A stretch of DNA of 64,000 bases from Holothuria scabra (lineage: Eukaryota; Echinodermata; Holothuroidea; Aspidochirotida; Holothuriidae): the NCBI GenBank assembly GCA_037179385.1, contig CM074179.1:1860001-1924000 (forward strand), in the 5' to 3' direction. The notes beneath the pieces were generated by a model that made no database searches, was not told where the DNA came from, and was given only the letters and a program-made list of their open reading frames with translations. The position numbers and the translations under genes are program-made. The stretch's first letter is position 1. Each line of letters starts with the position of its first letter. Shown in pieces: positions 43,620 through 55,467 of this stretch.

Positions 43620-45545
43620 TAGAAGTAGCGATGAGTCAAAGTCTGCACCGAGAAGTGGTGAGTCTTCATCAAGGAGCACTGAGCTAAGTAGTGAGGATCA
43701 CAATAATTCAGAAAGTCAAGAGTCAAGTAGTGATGGATCTGGTAATGAGTGGTCAAATGGTCAAGAGTCTGGTAGTGATGGGTCTGGCAGCTTGAACTAT
43801 GTACCAGGTAGTGAAAGTTCAGATATTAATGATGTGAAAGATGGTAAAGATTCAGGTGGTGAGGAGTCTAGTGGCAAGAAGTATGCAGGGTATCCTAAAG
43901 AATCTGAGGGAGAGGGGTCAGAAAGTAAGGCTTCTGCAGGTGAAAGTCGTGAATCCACATCGTCTGAACCAACGCCCATTGGTTCTGCGGACTATGACCC
44001 AGAATGGACCATGTCTGGAGAGGAATCTTCATGCACAAGTGAGGCAGAAGAATCTTCAGAACAGAAGTATTGCCATGACCGGAAGTTCATTGTGTTTGAG
44101 TCGTAGATTGATGCCTTATTTTATTCTTTGAAATTGTGAACAATGTCAAGGACCAGTTCATGACATGCATAAGCGGTTGGTAGGGCCCATGATATGTGTA
44201 ACCTGTACATGTAGTGAAAGCCATGAAGTCAAGAGGTGGGAGTCACAGCCAATGATTGGCAAGGTTGCTGTTGGGAATTTGATTGGGGCAGCAGCCATCC
44301 TGTTTACAGGAAACACATTTAAAGGAATAAGTCAACTATTTTACTTGATGATCTTACAGTTTATTCAAGAATGCCTGTATTATGATTTTCAGAGAAACTT
44401 CTTGTTGCCAGCTATAAACCAGTATTACACGTACCACATTAAAAGCATTAAACATAAATTCAAGGAAACAGATCTTTGGTTAAGTGGAGATGGGAGATGT
44501 GACTCTCCTGGCTACAGTACCAAGTACTGTAGCTATTCATTGATGTCAATGGCTTCCGGAGAGATAGTTGACTTTGAGATTGTCCAAGTGTCCCAAGCGA
44601 AAAGTGCTGTGCATATGGAGAAAGTTGCATTTGAAATTTGTATAAACAGGATAACTGATTGTGGTTTGAAACTAGTAGTTGTTGCAACTGATCGTCACGT
44701 CAGTACCAGGAAACTCCTGAAGGAGGACTTTGGTGAAATTGACTAATTTGACCAATTTGACGTTTGGCATTTGACCAAGTCAATGGCCAAGAAGTTGACA
44801 AACAAAGCACGTCAGAAAAGTTGTGAAGAGCTAGGGCCATGGATTCCAGCTGTGAACAACCATATGTGGTGGAGTGCACAACACTGCAATGGTGATTGAC
44901 AAATGCTGTTAGAGATGCGGCAGTCAATTGTCCACCATGTGACTAATGTGCACCATTGGAATAGCGGAGACTTGTTCTCCAGATGCGGGCATGACCCATT
45001 GAGTGAAGAGGATCAGCGAGTGAAGAAGTGGTTAACTCCAGGTTCAGAGGCTCACAAAGCATTGTCAAATATTGTCTTTGATAAGCGACTGGCAAAAGAT
45101 CTCCAACATGTGACACGGGCATGTCATACCGGAAGTGTGGAGGTTTTTCATAAAGTATTGCTAAAATACTGTCCAAAGAGACTGCATTTCACTTATCAAA
45201 CAATGCTTGGTAGGTTGCAGCTCCCAGTTTTAGATCATAACTTAAATGTTGGACGAAAGCAAGCGACAGATTCAAAGCCAAGCACCCAGTCAGGTAGCAA
45301 AGGTTCCCTCCGTTACAAGTATTGCTATTCGAAAGCAGCAAAGGAGTGGATCTCAAAGCCCATCATGTAGGGCAAGAGTTATGAACATTTGTGTGAGATG
45401 TTAGTGGATGTTTTGAATGCCAAACATGGACTGGTGCAATCTGAAATGCCCAAATTTCCAGACCTCCCCAAAAATGTTGCAGCTATTGCACGTCCCTAAA
45501 AGCAAGAGCTTGATGCTAAGAGAAAAAGCAGGTTTGTGAAGGAGT
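43620..45545 (+). pseudogene. Kolobok-like DDE transposase relic
   Basis: An acceptor-like TGTAGATTTCAG precedes 43620. The first part (to TAG 44104-44106) is a very acidic Ser/Glu/Gly tail of about 160 residues. After several stops, 44165-44746 carries LWLSGDGRCDSPGYSTKY (first aspartate codon 44489) and VVVATDRHVSTRKLL (aspartate 44690). It then reads FDQFDVWHLTKSMAKKL with a stop, and 44903-45370 carries VTRACHTGSVEVFHKVLLKY, whose glutamate could be the third catalytic residue. The DGRCDSPG / TDRH / FDVWH set matches a large invertebrate transposase family that I associate with Kolobok (TTAA target sites). More than five stops. No terminal repeats were identified around it. An N-terminal THAP domain, common in the family, was not found. 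Confidence 0.7.
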
Positions 45546-48500
45546 GATCAGAGAGGACTTAGCAGGCCTCAATTTTTAGAAAAAATAATGGCAACCATCC
45601 AACTAATTTTAGTTGTCCACAAGGAGATTTGGTCGTCCGGAACATTTTTCTCACAATTACAAAACAGTAGCCTAATTGTGTTCATGTATTGTTGGTCTTC
45701 AAGAATAAAGATATGTAATGATTATGCTTAAGCGACAGATGCACTTGAAGTCTGAAACTATGGTGTAATGGAAAAAGTTCAAAGAGTTGATCAGTCAGCA
45801 GGATAACTGAACTCCAATCTGAGAAAAAATAATTGTCCATCGGACAACCGACCTTTAGCTTAATTTATATTTTCTTCCAATCCTCGACTTGTTTTAGTAC
45901 CCTTTACCTTCATTAAAAGCTTCAAGTTTATCTGCTCTGTAACTTGCGGTTCACTCCTTGATGTAAGACTTGAAATTTTATAACTATAATCTTGATTTTA
46001 CACTTTCTTTTATTTCACTCATGCGTTTTGACTGTTAGCCTTTGTCACTGTATAAGAGATGGTTAGACTAGTGCCCGGCTTACTGTTTACTAATGTACCT
46101 ATTGATATGTTGCATACTTTAAGGCAAGCAGAATTAAGTTTGCCGGAAACTAGTAACTTTTACATCAGTCTATTCAAACGACAGACACTTTGCAGAGAGC
46201 TTGCAGTAGAATTTCTATCATTTACAAGATACCAGCACTTTTCATTTTGCTGAAGAAAAATTCATGTGGTTTACAACCTTTTGAACTCTTGGTACTGTAC
46301 CACTAAAGTTATTACACTTTCTCCCCGTACCCCTTTGTGTACAGTACAAAAAAATGATGAACACTGACATATTTTCATGAATATTTTGACATTGTTAGCC
46401 CTGTAGCAACAGTAATCATTTCTGGGGCAAGGGAGGGGGGCCAATGTATCTTAGAAGTTTTGCCTACCTGGCTGTGAGGTGAAAGGGGGTTTTTCCCCCT
46501 CTCCTTTGAACAATTTTGCCTTTTTTCGGGGAACCTCTAGAGATGAAAGCCTAGGTTCAAAAGGATTCAAGATTTTTGGCTCATAGTCTGCAAGTTTTTG
46601 TTGCAGTGATATATCCATAAGTGTTGAAGACATTTTGATTAAAAAAAATGCAGGGGAGGGTCACAGGAAAGGGCATGCCTTCCTATGCTCAGTATGTGTC
46701 TGAGGATACAGCGGTGTGTATATTTTTTTATTTTAAAACTTTCCCCACCCCCATCATATTTGTTAATTATGTTGTAGTATTTTTTTTTTTTGTTGTTGTT
46801 GTTGTTTGAATGGCTTTCCATGTACCCCCTGTGGTGTTCACATGTACCAATAAGGGATTCTTGTACTTCTGATTGAAAACCAGGGATATATCTGCTTGAG
46901 GATGAATGCTTTTGTTGCAACTTTGTACATTTGATGTTAATTATTTCATAAGCGACTGTATTCAATGTTGAGGCATGTCAATCATTGCCACAATGCCATG
47001 ACAAGGGACTAGTTTCTGAGTTTATGTTGTTCATGTTGACATGAGGTTTTAGCATCCATAATTTATTTCCCATGTTACTTCTCAAAATAACCTTGTCTTG
47101 GAATTATCAGGTTTGGAAAGGTACAGTATCACTTCAATCTCATCATCCACTGTTGTTGTTATGTACACCTAGCAGTAAATGGCAAACTCTAGCTCACATA
47201 CTTAGCCATTTCCTACATTTCAGTTTTCCTTGTACAGTTCTTAGCTATCGGAATATATAGTGCTGTTGTGTCCACATTTAATGTGGGATTGTGCAATTCT
47301 CACAGCTGTTCTTAGAACCCCCTACCCCATTCTGCTTGTATCCATAAAAGAATTGGAAGCAAACCAAACGTACCATCTCTGATTTGCTGAGTAAAACCAC
47401 TACCCTGTTCCTTCTCCCGATTCAATTTCTTAGTGCTAACACTTCAGCGGAGAAGAGGCACGGAACAAATTTTACGCTAATAATTGTAAGCTTATACGTA
47501 TGTACCAGCACCAGTGTTCTTATCTCATTTGTCTCCTTTTTCTTCTATTTTCAAATGCCACTTTTGATTTGCTATATAATTTTTCTAAAGCAAAATCATT
47601 TACTTTCTGTCAATAAACACAAACATGATGGTATTAGTAATAAATTGTCTTGACTCCATTCATCTGCTATAGTGTGGCAACAGCCAAGTTCAGATTCTTT
47701 CTCATTTGTTAAAACACCCAGGTCATGTTAAATCCAAATCAATTGCTCCGTTGTTCCGATTTGAGATAGCACAAAACTAACTGAGGTAAAGAACTGTAGA
47801 GAGAACTGTCCTTGGAATTTCAGTGCACCCCGTTTGGAATTAGTGAGCGCCCATTCCTAGGCCTGTGGCATTTTCCAAATCATTGGAGGTAACATGAAGC
47901 TACAGCAATCCAGGTTATAGCTGGAGCACCTGGATTCCTATAATTAAAGGCAAATAAAAGCCAGCTACTGGCTAAGAATTGATCACAGAGATTATGGAAG
48001 AATGATTTTACCAAATTTTCATGAAAACTCAAATTTGAAATATGTGTTGAAGGTGCAGGATTGATTTGCCTATAATCCCAATGATTTGGAGTATATGCGC
48101 ATATGCACAGCTACCAAAACAAATTACCGAACTTATTATGGTCTCTCAAGACCACATCTGCCCTGTACCATTGCTTATGAGCTGGTAGGGGCCTCTAAAA
48201 GCACAAGTCATCATTGACCCATCACATTAAAGCCCACTTTTGAATGTAGGCGGTAACTTCAATCAAATTTGATTTAAAGTGCCAAACCTCTCACCCCAAA
48301 CTACAATTTTGGTACAGGGGTACCTGAATTCTCTATTGGCCCAGCTCTTTGACTGACAGCTAATTCAAACAATGCAAAGTACCAAAGCTTATGTAACACA
48401 TCATGAACGGTACTGGTAGTGTTTTGATTATATAAATCGAGTTTTTCTATACACACCTTGAAGCAATAATCTGAGATTATATCTGGATGAGGATGAATTT

Positions 48501-49076
48501 CAGACAATTGTGGGAGGGGCTTCAGTAAAAAGGTTAGGAGAATTGGCACTTTTTGCGGTAAGAGATCTGGGCCTTTAAGGTGCATGTGTTGCCCTAGATT
48601 TTGTCAGTAGAATGCCTTCCATTAATAAAAATAAAAAGGTGATGACAATGCAGAACGAAGCAGTAGATCCTATCCTCCGAGGTCGTGGCTTTACATCTGT
48701 TGCCTTTCTAAAGCTGCAGGCTCAGTAAGCTTGAATAGACTGTAGTGGCACAGGGTATATGATCTTCCAGTGGATGAATTGAAACTTAATACAAAGTTGG
48801 TGTCTCTTTAGGCATTCACACAATTAAAACATGAGATGGCAGCATAAAAATTGTTTCATATTTTTTTTTACATTGTATTACTGGGAGCTTATGTCACTAC
48901 AACTTTTGTTTAAAAAAATGTGGTAACATCCTTAGTATTTCAAGAATCATGTATGGGAATTTAAGTACGAATGGCATGTCCAGTCAATACTTCCGCCCCT
49001 TCGTTTGAGCCTCCGTGAGAATTCATCGCGTCTAACAGTGTAGGGATAGGAGTTTGGTATCTACGTTTATAATATC
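45546..49076. other. No recognisable gene
   Basis: Includes a T-rich run (46771-46803 with TTG repeats). The frames of up to about 108 codons here are low-complexity or motif-free. A dispersed repeat copy lies at 48277-48510. Confidence 0.4.
48277..48510 (+). repeat. Dispersed repeat, copy 2
   Basis: Same family as 11336-11530: CTCTCACCCCAAACTACA, TTTTGGTACAGGGGTACC, TTTGACTGACAGCTAATTC, then CTTGAAGCAATAATCTGAG and GGATGAATTTCAG. Copy 2 has about 50 bp not seen in copy 1. Confidence 0.7.
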
Positions 49077-49080
49077 TTAA

Positions 49081-49834
49081 GCCGCGGTCACTCTTTAGCG
49101 ATTTTAAATCGTTCCGATAAATTGGATCGGAAGGCTGGTCACGCTAGCACGATTTGCGCTCCGATCAATTACAACGCGCGTGTGGTCTGTTTGTGACGTA
49201 ATTCATGGCTTCGATTTGACGGGAAATATAGGCAGAACAGACCGGTATATAGCTTTTTTCACATCAACTCCTGATATAGCCTTTGTGTGTTTAGAAAAAT
49301 CAGGAACTTGACCCACTAGTAACTAGTGGACCCAACTTTGATTTTATTTAATATTGTTTTTCTCCTAGTTTATGAAGTTGCCTTACCAGGTGATATTATC
49401 CTAAGGGAAATTTCACAGGAAGGATGTTAGTTGGAACTGCTTTTGAGAAGTATGCTGCCATAATTAGCAAACTTCAGAGTATAACAATGCGACGTCAGAA
49501 TGTCACAACCAGAGGCGTACGAGGCGGGTTGCGGGGGGCACTCGCAAAAGCAGTTGGTCTATTGGGGAATAACATGGGCAACCATGATAAACGGTGACAT
49601 TATTGAATATTCAGGCAAAAAATTGTATTTGATCCCTCAAAAAAAAAAAAAGAAAATTACTTCCGTTCGCCTATGGTCAAAATTGGGGAAGAGGTAAACT
49701 AAATGAAAATGGTTGGGGAATACGTTTTTCGGGCACAGTCCGAAACCGAGCCTAAAGAGCTGGTCCTGCGGTTAGGATCCAGTGGGCGAAACCCCCAGAT
49801 GCTGTACGAATGGGGATTTATTTCTGATTCAAAC
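49081..49834 (+). repeat. Left 754-bp inverted repeat
   Basis: Contains CGATTTTAAATCG, AATTGGATCGGAAGGCTGGTCAC-type palindromic words near the outer end, TAGTTGG.ACTGCTTTTGAGAAG in the middle, and AGTCCGAAACCGAGCCTAAAG near the inner end, all recurring inverted at 57569-58322. The conserved inner part can be read as protein (MKMVGEYVF... SETEPKELVLRL) on both copies, so it may be the start of an ancestral coding exon. Confidence 0.8.
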
Positions 49835-50519
49835 AATCTTTTTCTTGTCAAGTGGGTTTACTCATTACTGCATGCCCAGAATTTGCCATTTACGGCAGAT
49901 GGTTTTCACTTACATTAGAAATTTGGGTGTGTATGTTTATTGTGCGAAAGCCTCGGTCATCTCTCCATCCATGGTCTCATTCTGCGATGCTTGCATCCTG
50001 CCACATCTGCAGTTTAGAATCAACCAAAAATGAAAGCCATCTTCTTTTGTACTATTTAAAAAAATAAAGAACATTTCATGAATTTTAAGAACACAAACAA
50101 AATTGCGCTTGTCTCTTTTTCTTAATATACGATGCTGCAAACTATTGAGCCTTAATTGTATTTGGTAGTTTGTATTGAGCTGAAAGTGACTTACTCAGCT
50201 GGTATGGTTACTATTTGTTTATTTTCAGATGACTGGATGTATAGTATACATGTTGTACCAATGTATGATTATTTTTTCAATTACATATACACATTTGAAA
50301 TATTTGAAAAGAGTACTTGTCATTTAGTACTGATTATTTTGCCATCTTTAGTATCACAAATTGGTATCATATATCCACCATGGACTTCTAACCAAGTTAA
50401 CCATCAAACAGGGCACAAGGAGTCAGTACTTTATGTGCTTTTTACGTACATGAAAACGGGCACGGAGTGCTAATAAGAGAACTCAGACCAGACGGGAGGA
50501 AAACATAACCTGAACTATG

Positions 50520-52803
50520 TACAGAATTCATACCATTGTGGACGCAAACCAGATTTCTCTGTCAAGAATTTACAAATCCACCCAGAACCCAACCCAGGGC
50601 TATTACAAACTCACCTATTTACACGTTACCAAATCAAACAGAAAGGACCACTTGCTCTTTACACATTACCAAATCAAACAGAAAGGGCCTCTATCACCCG
50701 CCCCGCCCGCACCGAAACAATTGGCCCCCAACGTCTGTCGAACGTGGACCTCGGCAACCGAACAAAGTCGGCCTCGACCATCAGTGTAATTTCCGTCCTT
50801 ACCGACGCCAACACGACGTCGACAGGCCTCCCTTCACCCCTGAAAACGATATTACATCGATCTCTCCAAACAGCCAACTTGATGGAGTCCGAAACCACTC
50901 CCAGAGGAGGGCCACAAAACCACAATGCCAAAACACATGGGGCACACTCTCCCACTTTATACATCCAGCGCGGGGACATATGCCATCTCCAAGACGCCGC
51001 CGAAGGCGCTTGAGATTGGTTACAATGGCATCACCATCATGTGAAATTGGCCACAGCAGTTCTCGCTGTGCACTACGGACCACACTTCCGGCTGAAAGGC
51101 ATAGTCGCTTGGATGGACCCGGCCAGCCCAGTCATCAAAAAAAGCCCTGTACAGGTCCCCGCGCTGGACTGCGAAACCTCCCCTACAGTTAACATCATAC
51201 GGAGAGTATACCTCATGTGACAATATGTCTTTGAGGGTCTCCCGCTGTGGGGCATACTATTACTAAACAGGGACGGAAAGAACCCACGGAATGACAATCC
51301 CCCGACCCCCCCCCCCCCAGTAACGGACGAAGTACGCAAAGGGCATCTCATTGTCAACAGCACTAAACACACACCTTGCCAGGAGGAAATGGAGCTTTGA
51401 GGGAAAATGCACAAGGCCCAGGCCCCCATGACTAAGTTCCTGGTACACCACCTTTCTTCGGACCAGTTCGGAACTTAAATGCAGCCCTTTCGAGTCGCAC
51501 AAGGGCACCCTCTGGAGGAGCCAGAACAGTGCCTGGGTACCATAGGAGAGGGTAAATAAAACGATTACTAACTATTACTTTCCCCAACAGACTAATATAG
51601 CGCCCCCCGTAGTCTGTCATCCTAGCAGGTAAGTGACCCAGGTGAGCCGTAACCAAACCATATACCATTGATCTTCATGGCATCGTCAACCCAAGATGCC
51701 ACAAAGGGCAGTTGTTTCCACCGCCACTTACCCAGGCGGAGTCCTTTGGTCTTTGCGGGGTTCAGTCTGGCACAAGACGCTCTTTGAAAGGTAGACAGGG
51801 TGTCAGACAGGGCCCTGAAGGAAGCTACGTCAGAGACTACGCACGTGACATCATCGGCATACTGGAGGCACTTTACTGTGGTTCCACCAGGAATTTGAAA
51901 AGGTCGGAACAAAGGTTCTTCTTGAAGGGCTCTTGCGAGGGAATCACTAAACAAAACATAGAGTAAAGGTGGCAACCCTGCCGTACCCCACGTTGGACTC
52001 TGAAGGGGTCCGACGGTATGCCATTAACAATAACACGACTATATACACTATTATACAATAAAGCGATCCATTTAACAAGACCGGAGTTCACACAAACCTT
52101 CTTTAAGACTTTAAAAAGGAATCCGTGGTCAACCATGTCGAAGGCCTCCTCCTGATCGAGGGAGACAAGCGCGCATGGAAGATCGCCGTCCATTACAAAC
52201 TCTACTAAGTCCAGCACCAACCAGAGGTTCTGCTGAATACTGTGTCCCCGCACCGCACATGTCTGAAAGGACCTTACAAGATCCGGCATGACAGTACCTA
52301 GCCTGTTGCAAAGGGCTTTCGCCAGGATCTTGTAGTCCACATTTAACAGCGTGATCGGTCGCTTGTTTTTTCGGTTCAAGGGGTTCTCCAGACTTGGGTA
52401 ACAAGGTTATTACGCCTGTGCGCTGCGAGGGACTCAACGAACCAGCAAGGAAGGCAGAGGTGAAAACATCGCGGAGATCGTGTCCAACGGTACCCCAAAA
52501 GCGTTTGTAGAATTTCACAGGGATACCGTCCGACCCAGGCGACTTTCCATCCTTCATTTTCGTCACCGCCTTCCAGAGCTCGTGGACAGTCAAGGGGGAA
52601 CCAAGTTCATCGTTCTGCTCTGTAGAGGGGAACTTATTAATATTATCTAGGAGGGACTTTTGAAGGACCTTATCGACATCTGCATGCGTGTAAAGCTGTT
52701 TATAGATGTTTTGATAGACTTCGACAATGTGCTTTTTTAAGTGCATTGAAACTGCACATACAAAACAAAACTCAAACCGAATCGGGCAGAAACATAAATG
52801 CAA
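50520..52803 (-). pseudogene. Tx1/L1-like LINE ORF2, 5'-truncated
   Basis: On minus from about 52750: LTVHELWKAVTKMKDGKSPG SDGIPVKFYKRFW (RT fingers, 'GKSPGSDGI'), NVDYKILAKALCNRL, LVSLDQEEAFDMVDHGFLF (palm aspartate), VQRGVRQGCHLY, then CLQYADDVTCVVSD with the YADD catalytic motif at 51861-51850, then the thumb (LNPAKTKGLRL). The C-terminal CPRAGCIKWESVPHVFWHC knuckle lies at 50978-50922. The pieces sit in at least six frames. The apurinic endonuclease half is missing, as expected of a 5'-truncated copy. ORF1 of the same clade is found separately at 5.6-6.4 kb. Confidence 0.88.
50590..50690 (+). repeat. Tandem words at the LINE 3' side
   Basis: TTACACGTTACCAAATCAAA CAGAAAGG recurs as TTACACATTACCAAATCAAA CAGAAAGG about 45 bp later (50619 and 50658). 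A related word, CAAACTGCTAAATCAAACAG, appears on the other side of the LINE at 52812. These may be short tandem tail units of the LINE. Confidence 0.6.
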
Positions 52804-52950
52804 ACTATTTACAAACTGCTAAATCAAACAGAAAATTATGTTCATTACAGTAATAAAGCTATATATACAGATATTTACAAAACTATGTACAGGAAATATT
52901 TTCATTACAGTAATAAAGCTATATATACAGATATTTACAAAACTACCGAA
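52800..52950 (+). repeat. Tandem duplication of about 60 bp
   Basis: TTCATTACAGTAATAAAGCT ATATATACAGATATTTACAA AACTA occurs at 52840-52884 and 52900-52944, separated by TGTACAGGAAATATT. It lies at the 5' border of the LINE remnant. Confidence 0.75.
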
Positions 52951-53640
52951 CGCCGACCTTGGCAAACGAACCCCATAAATAATTTAAAATAAGTTTGTGT
53001 TAAAATATTTCCTTACTTTTAGTCTTAAAATTTGAAACAGCCTGTGACAAGGACAAAAAACAATAACCTCCCGAGTCTGTCTAAAGAAACTGTGCATATC
53101 ACACGATCACATGGTATAACCAATATGTATTGTTTCCATTTCAACAGCATTTAATAACTGGATTGCTTGCAAGTAGCAAAATATATATACATGAAAAACG
53201 TTCTATATGGTTCTTCAGCACTCTCAAAATGGAATATTGACTGCTATCTATTGGGATATGACTCTCAGTGTTGCCGAGGAGCTGGAGAAGAACAACTCGA
53301 GGTGGAACAATAAATGGAACACTTTACCAGTTGAATCTTAGAATTCTAGATTTATTAAATGAATCCATGATACTGTGAACATTTGCTTGACTTGAATTAG
53401 TTTAATTAAATAGACACAAATGTACAACGGCGACAGTTGGTTATTAAAATGAACACTTCCAAAATAGAGGATGTGTAGTACATTGGGTTTTTCAGATCTC
53501 TGCAGAGATGGTATTAGTAGTTTTACTTTCATTGTGTAAGTGCATTGAAACGGCACATACAAAAAAAAAAAAAAAAGATAACTTTCATTTGATTGTGCAT
53601 GTGCTTGACCGTCCCTTCTTGGTGTATATTTGTCAGTGTT
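52951..53640. other. No recognisable gene
   Basis: AT-rich stretch between the LINE border and the GGTACG minisatellite. It ends in an A15 run at about 53561. Confidence 0.4.
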
Positions 53641-54840
53641 GTAGTGTATGTGACCATGCAGTACGAGTGTGGGTACGGGTACCAGGTCGTAAGTACGGGT
53701 ACGGGTACGGAATCTTGTACTCGAGTAAGGGTACGAGTACAGGTACTGCAACACTGGTACGGGTACTGGTCAGGTCCAACTAAGGTAGCAAGTCCAACTG
53801 ATCGTAAATGTGTTTTGAATAAGCTAGAGGTATGAATTCATCGGTATGAATATGACATTTCATTTGTAACTGCATGGTCTTGACATTCATGACATTGCAG
53901 ACCTCCTGTATGGACACTATCGGGCCACAGTGTGGGTATATGTACCATGTCATGGGATACGTGATTACTGGTAAGCATGCACAACTTCATGGAAAATGTG
54001 ATGGAAATCAGGCCTCTCTGGCTAAACCAGAAAGGCTTATTGTGGCCTCAAAAGTCACATTACAGTGCTACAAAATAAGCCTGTTGTTTGTTACAACAAT
54101 GTGCACCCAGCATTACATTGCGGAAAGACATGTTTGTAAGTGATAACGTTTTAGTGCGAATCTAGCCTGCAGTGTATTTGAGTTTACCAAGAATCAATGA
54201 CAGTCACATGGCATATACCCTATGAGCACAGTGACATTGAAGAAAAGTGAGAGGAGGAAGTCTGAAAAGGATGATTTCTAAGAGTCCCCATGGACAGTAC
54301 TCCCACACAAGGGTGAGGTAGTATTATAGTAAATAAAATAGGAGCTAGCATGGGGGGGGGGGGGGGGGTACAGCAGTAATAAATTGAGTATGAAAATTGT
54401 TCATGTAGAAATTGTAGGGGACAATGATCTGTTCAAATATCCTAAGTGTGTTCATGGGAATCATCAAAATTTTGTGTGGTGAGTAGTTCCATATGTAATA
54501 AAATCATACACCCTCTGGGAATCATCATGAGCCTTGGGTTATATAGTTTTCTGAGTACAAAGACCAGCAGCACAGGTCTGAATACCAGGTCATGAGTATG
54601 GGTACCGGGTCATTAGTACGGGTATGGGTACCAGCTCATGAGTACGAGTAGGGGTACAGGTACCAGGTCATGAGTAGCGGTACCGATACGAGTCTAAAGA
54701 AAAATAAACCATGAGTATAGGTACGGGTACCAGGCCATGAGTACGGGTATGGCTACGGGTACCAGGTCATGAGTACGGGTACGGGTATGAGTACGGAATC
54801 TTGTACTCGAGTATGGGTACTACCACACTGATATTTGTAT
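53640..54840. repeat. GGTACGGGTACG-rich interrupted minisatellite
   Basis: Two blocks (53672-53782 and 54585-54830) are built from variants of GGTACGGGTACG, ACCAGGTCATGAGTACGGGT and GAATCTTGTACTCGAGTA. The last word occurs at 53708 and 54797. The intervening 800 bp is not repetitive apart from a G18-type run at 54352-54368. Cysteine/tyrosine-glycine-rich translations of the blocks are artefacts. Confidence 0.8.
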
Positions 54841-55454
54841 TGGCTTTTGATCAGGGTGGGAAGACTAGCCATCCTACCATTTTGTTTACCTCCTGGTCTA
54901 TGTAGCAAGGTATGCTAAGGGTGCCTGTACCACGCAAGGGGTATCAATGGGACCATCCTTGCTTAAGACCCTCACATTGTTTACCTGCTTTCACTCTCAT
55001 GGTCTGGCTAAATATGTCACTTTGCTGGTCCATCTTTCTTGCATTTTGAAAAAAAAAAAAGCCTCCCTAATTTCTGACAACTAAAGGCACCCTGTTTAGT
55101 TTGTGTCGCATGCCTCTTTGATCAGGGGAATGAGCCCGTTTTGGTGGAATTGAGCAGCCTCTTTATTGAAATTATTATCATCCATGCTAATAAAGTTCCT
55201 TGTCAAAATTTGGCTAGCATTTTTCAAGGATCTTTGCATCAATGTATGTGAGACAATAAACACTAAACGTCTTATCTAGTAAGAAGCCAGATTCCAGATC
55301 TTGCCAAGAATGGGGGAGGGGGTTACTATTCAAAATATTTGTTGTAAACGCAAACTCTTCAAACCATTCCACATTCTCATAATCTTAGATTATCAGCTTG
55401 GCATTTTGATGTTAAATTAAGCTAAACACAGATTGCCAATTTGCTCTAGTATTT
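54841..55454. other. No recognisable gene
   Basis: Short frames only. No repeat pattern seen apart from an A11 run at about 55048. Confidence 0.4.
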
Positions 55455-55467
55455 TGTTTAATAAACC

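Noticed and set aside
43797..43979. Minus-strand 60-codon frame in the acidic region
   Set aside because: A shadow of the Ser/Glu-rich low-complexity plus-strand sequence.
53508..53835. Tyr/Gly/Val-rich frames of 80-138 codons
   Set aside because: They are translations of the GGTACG minisatellite.
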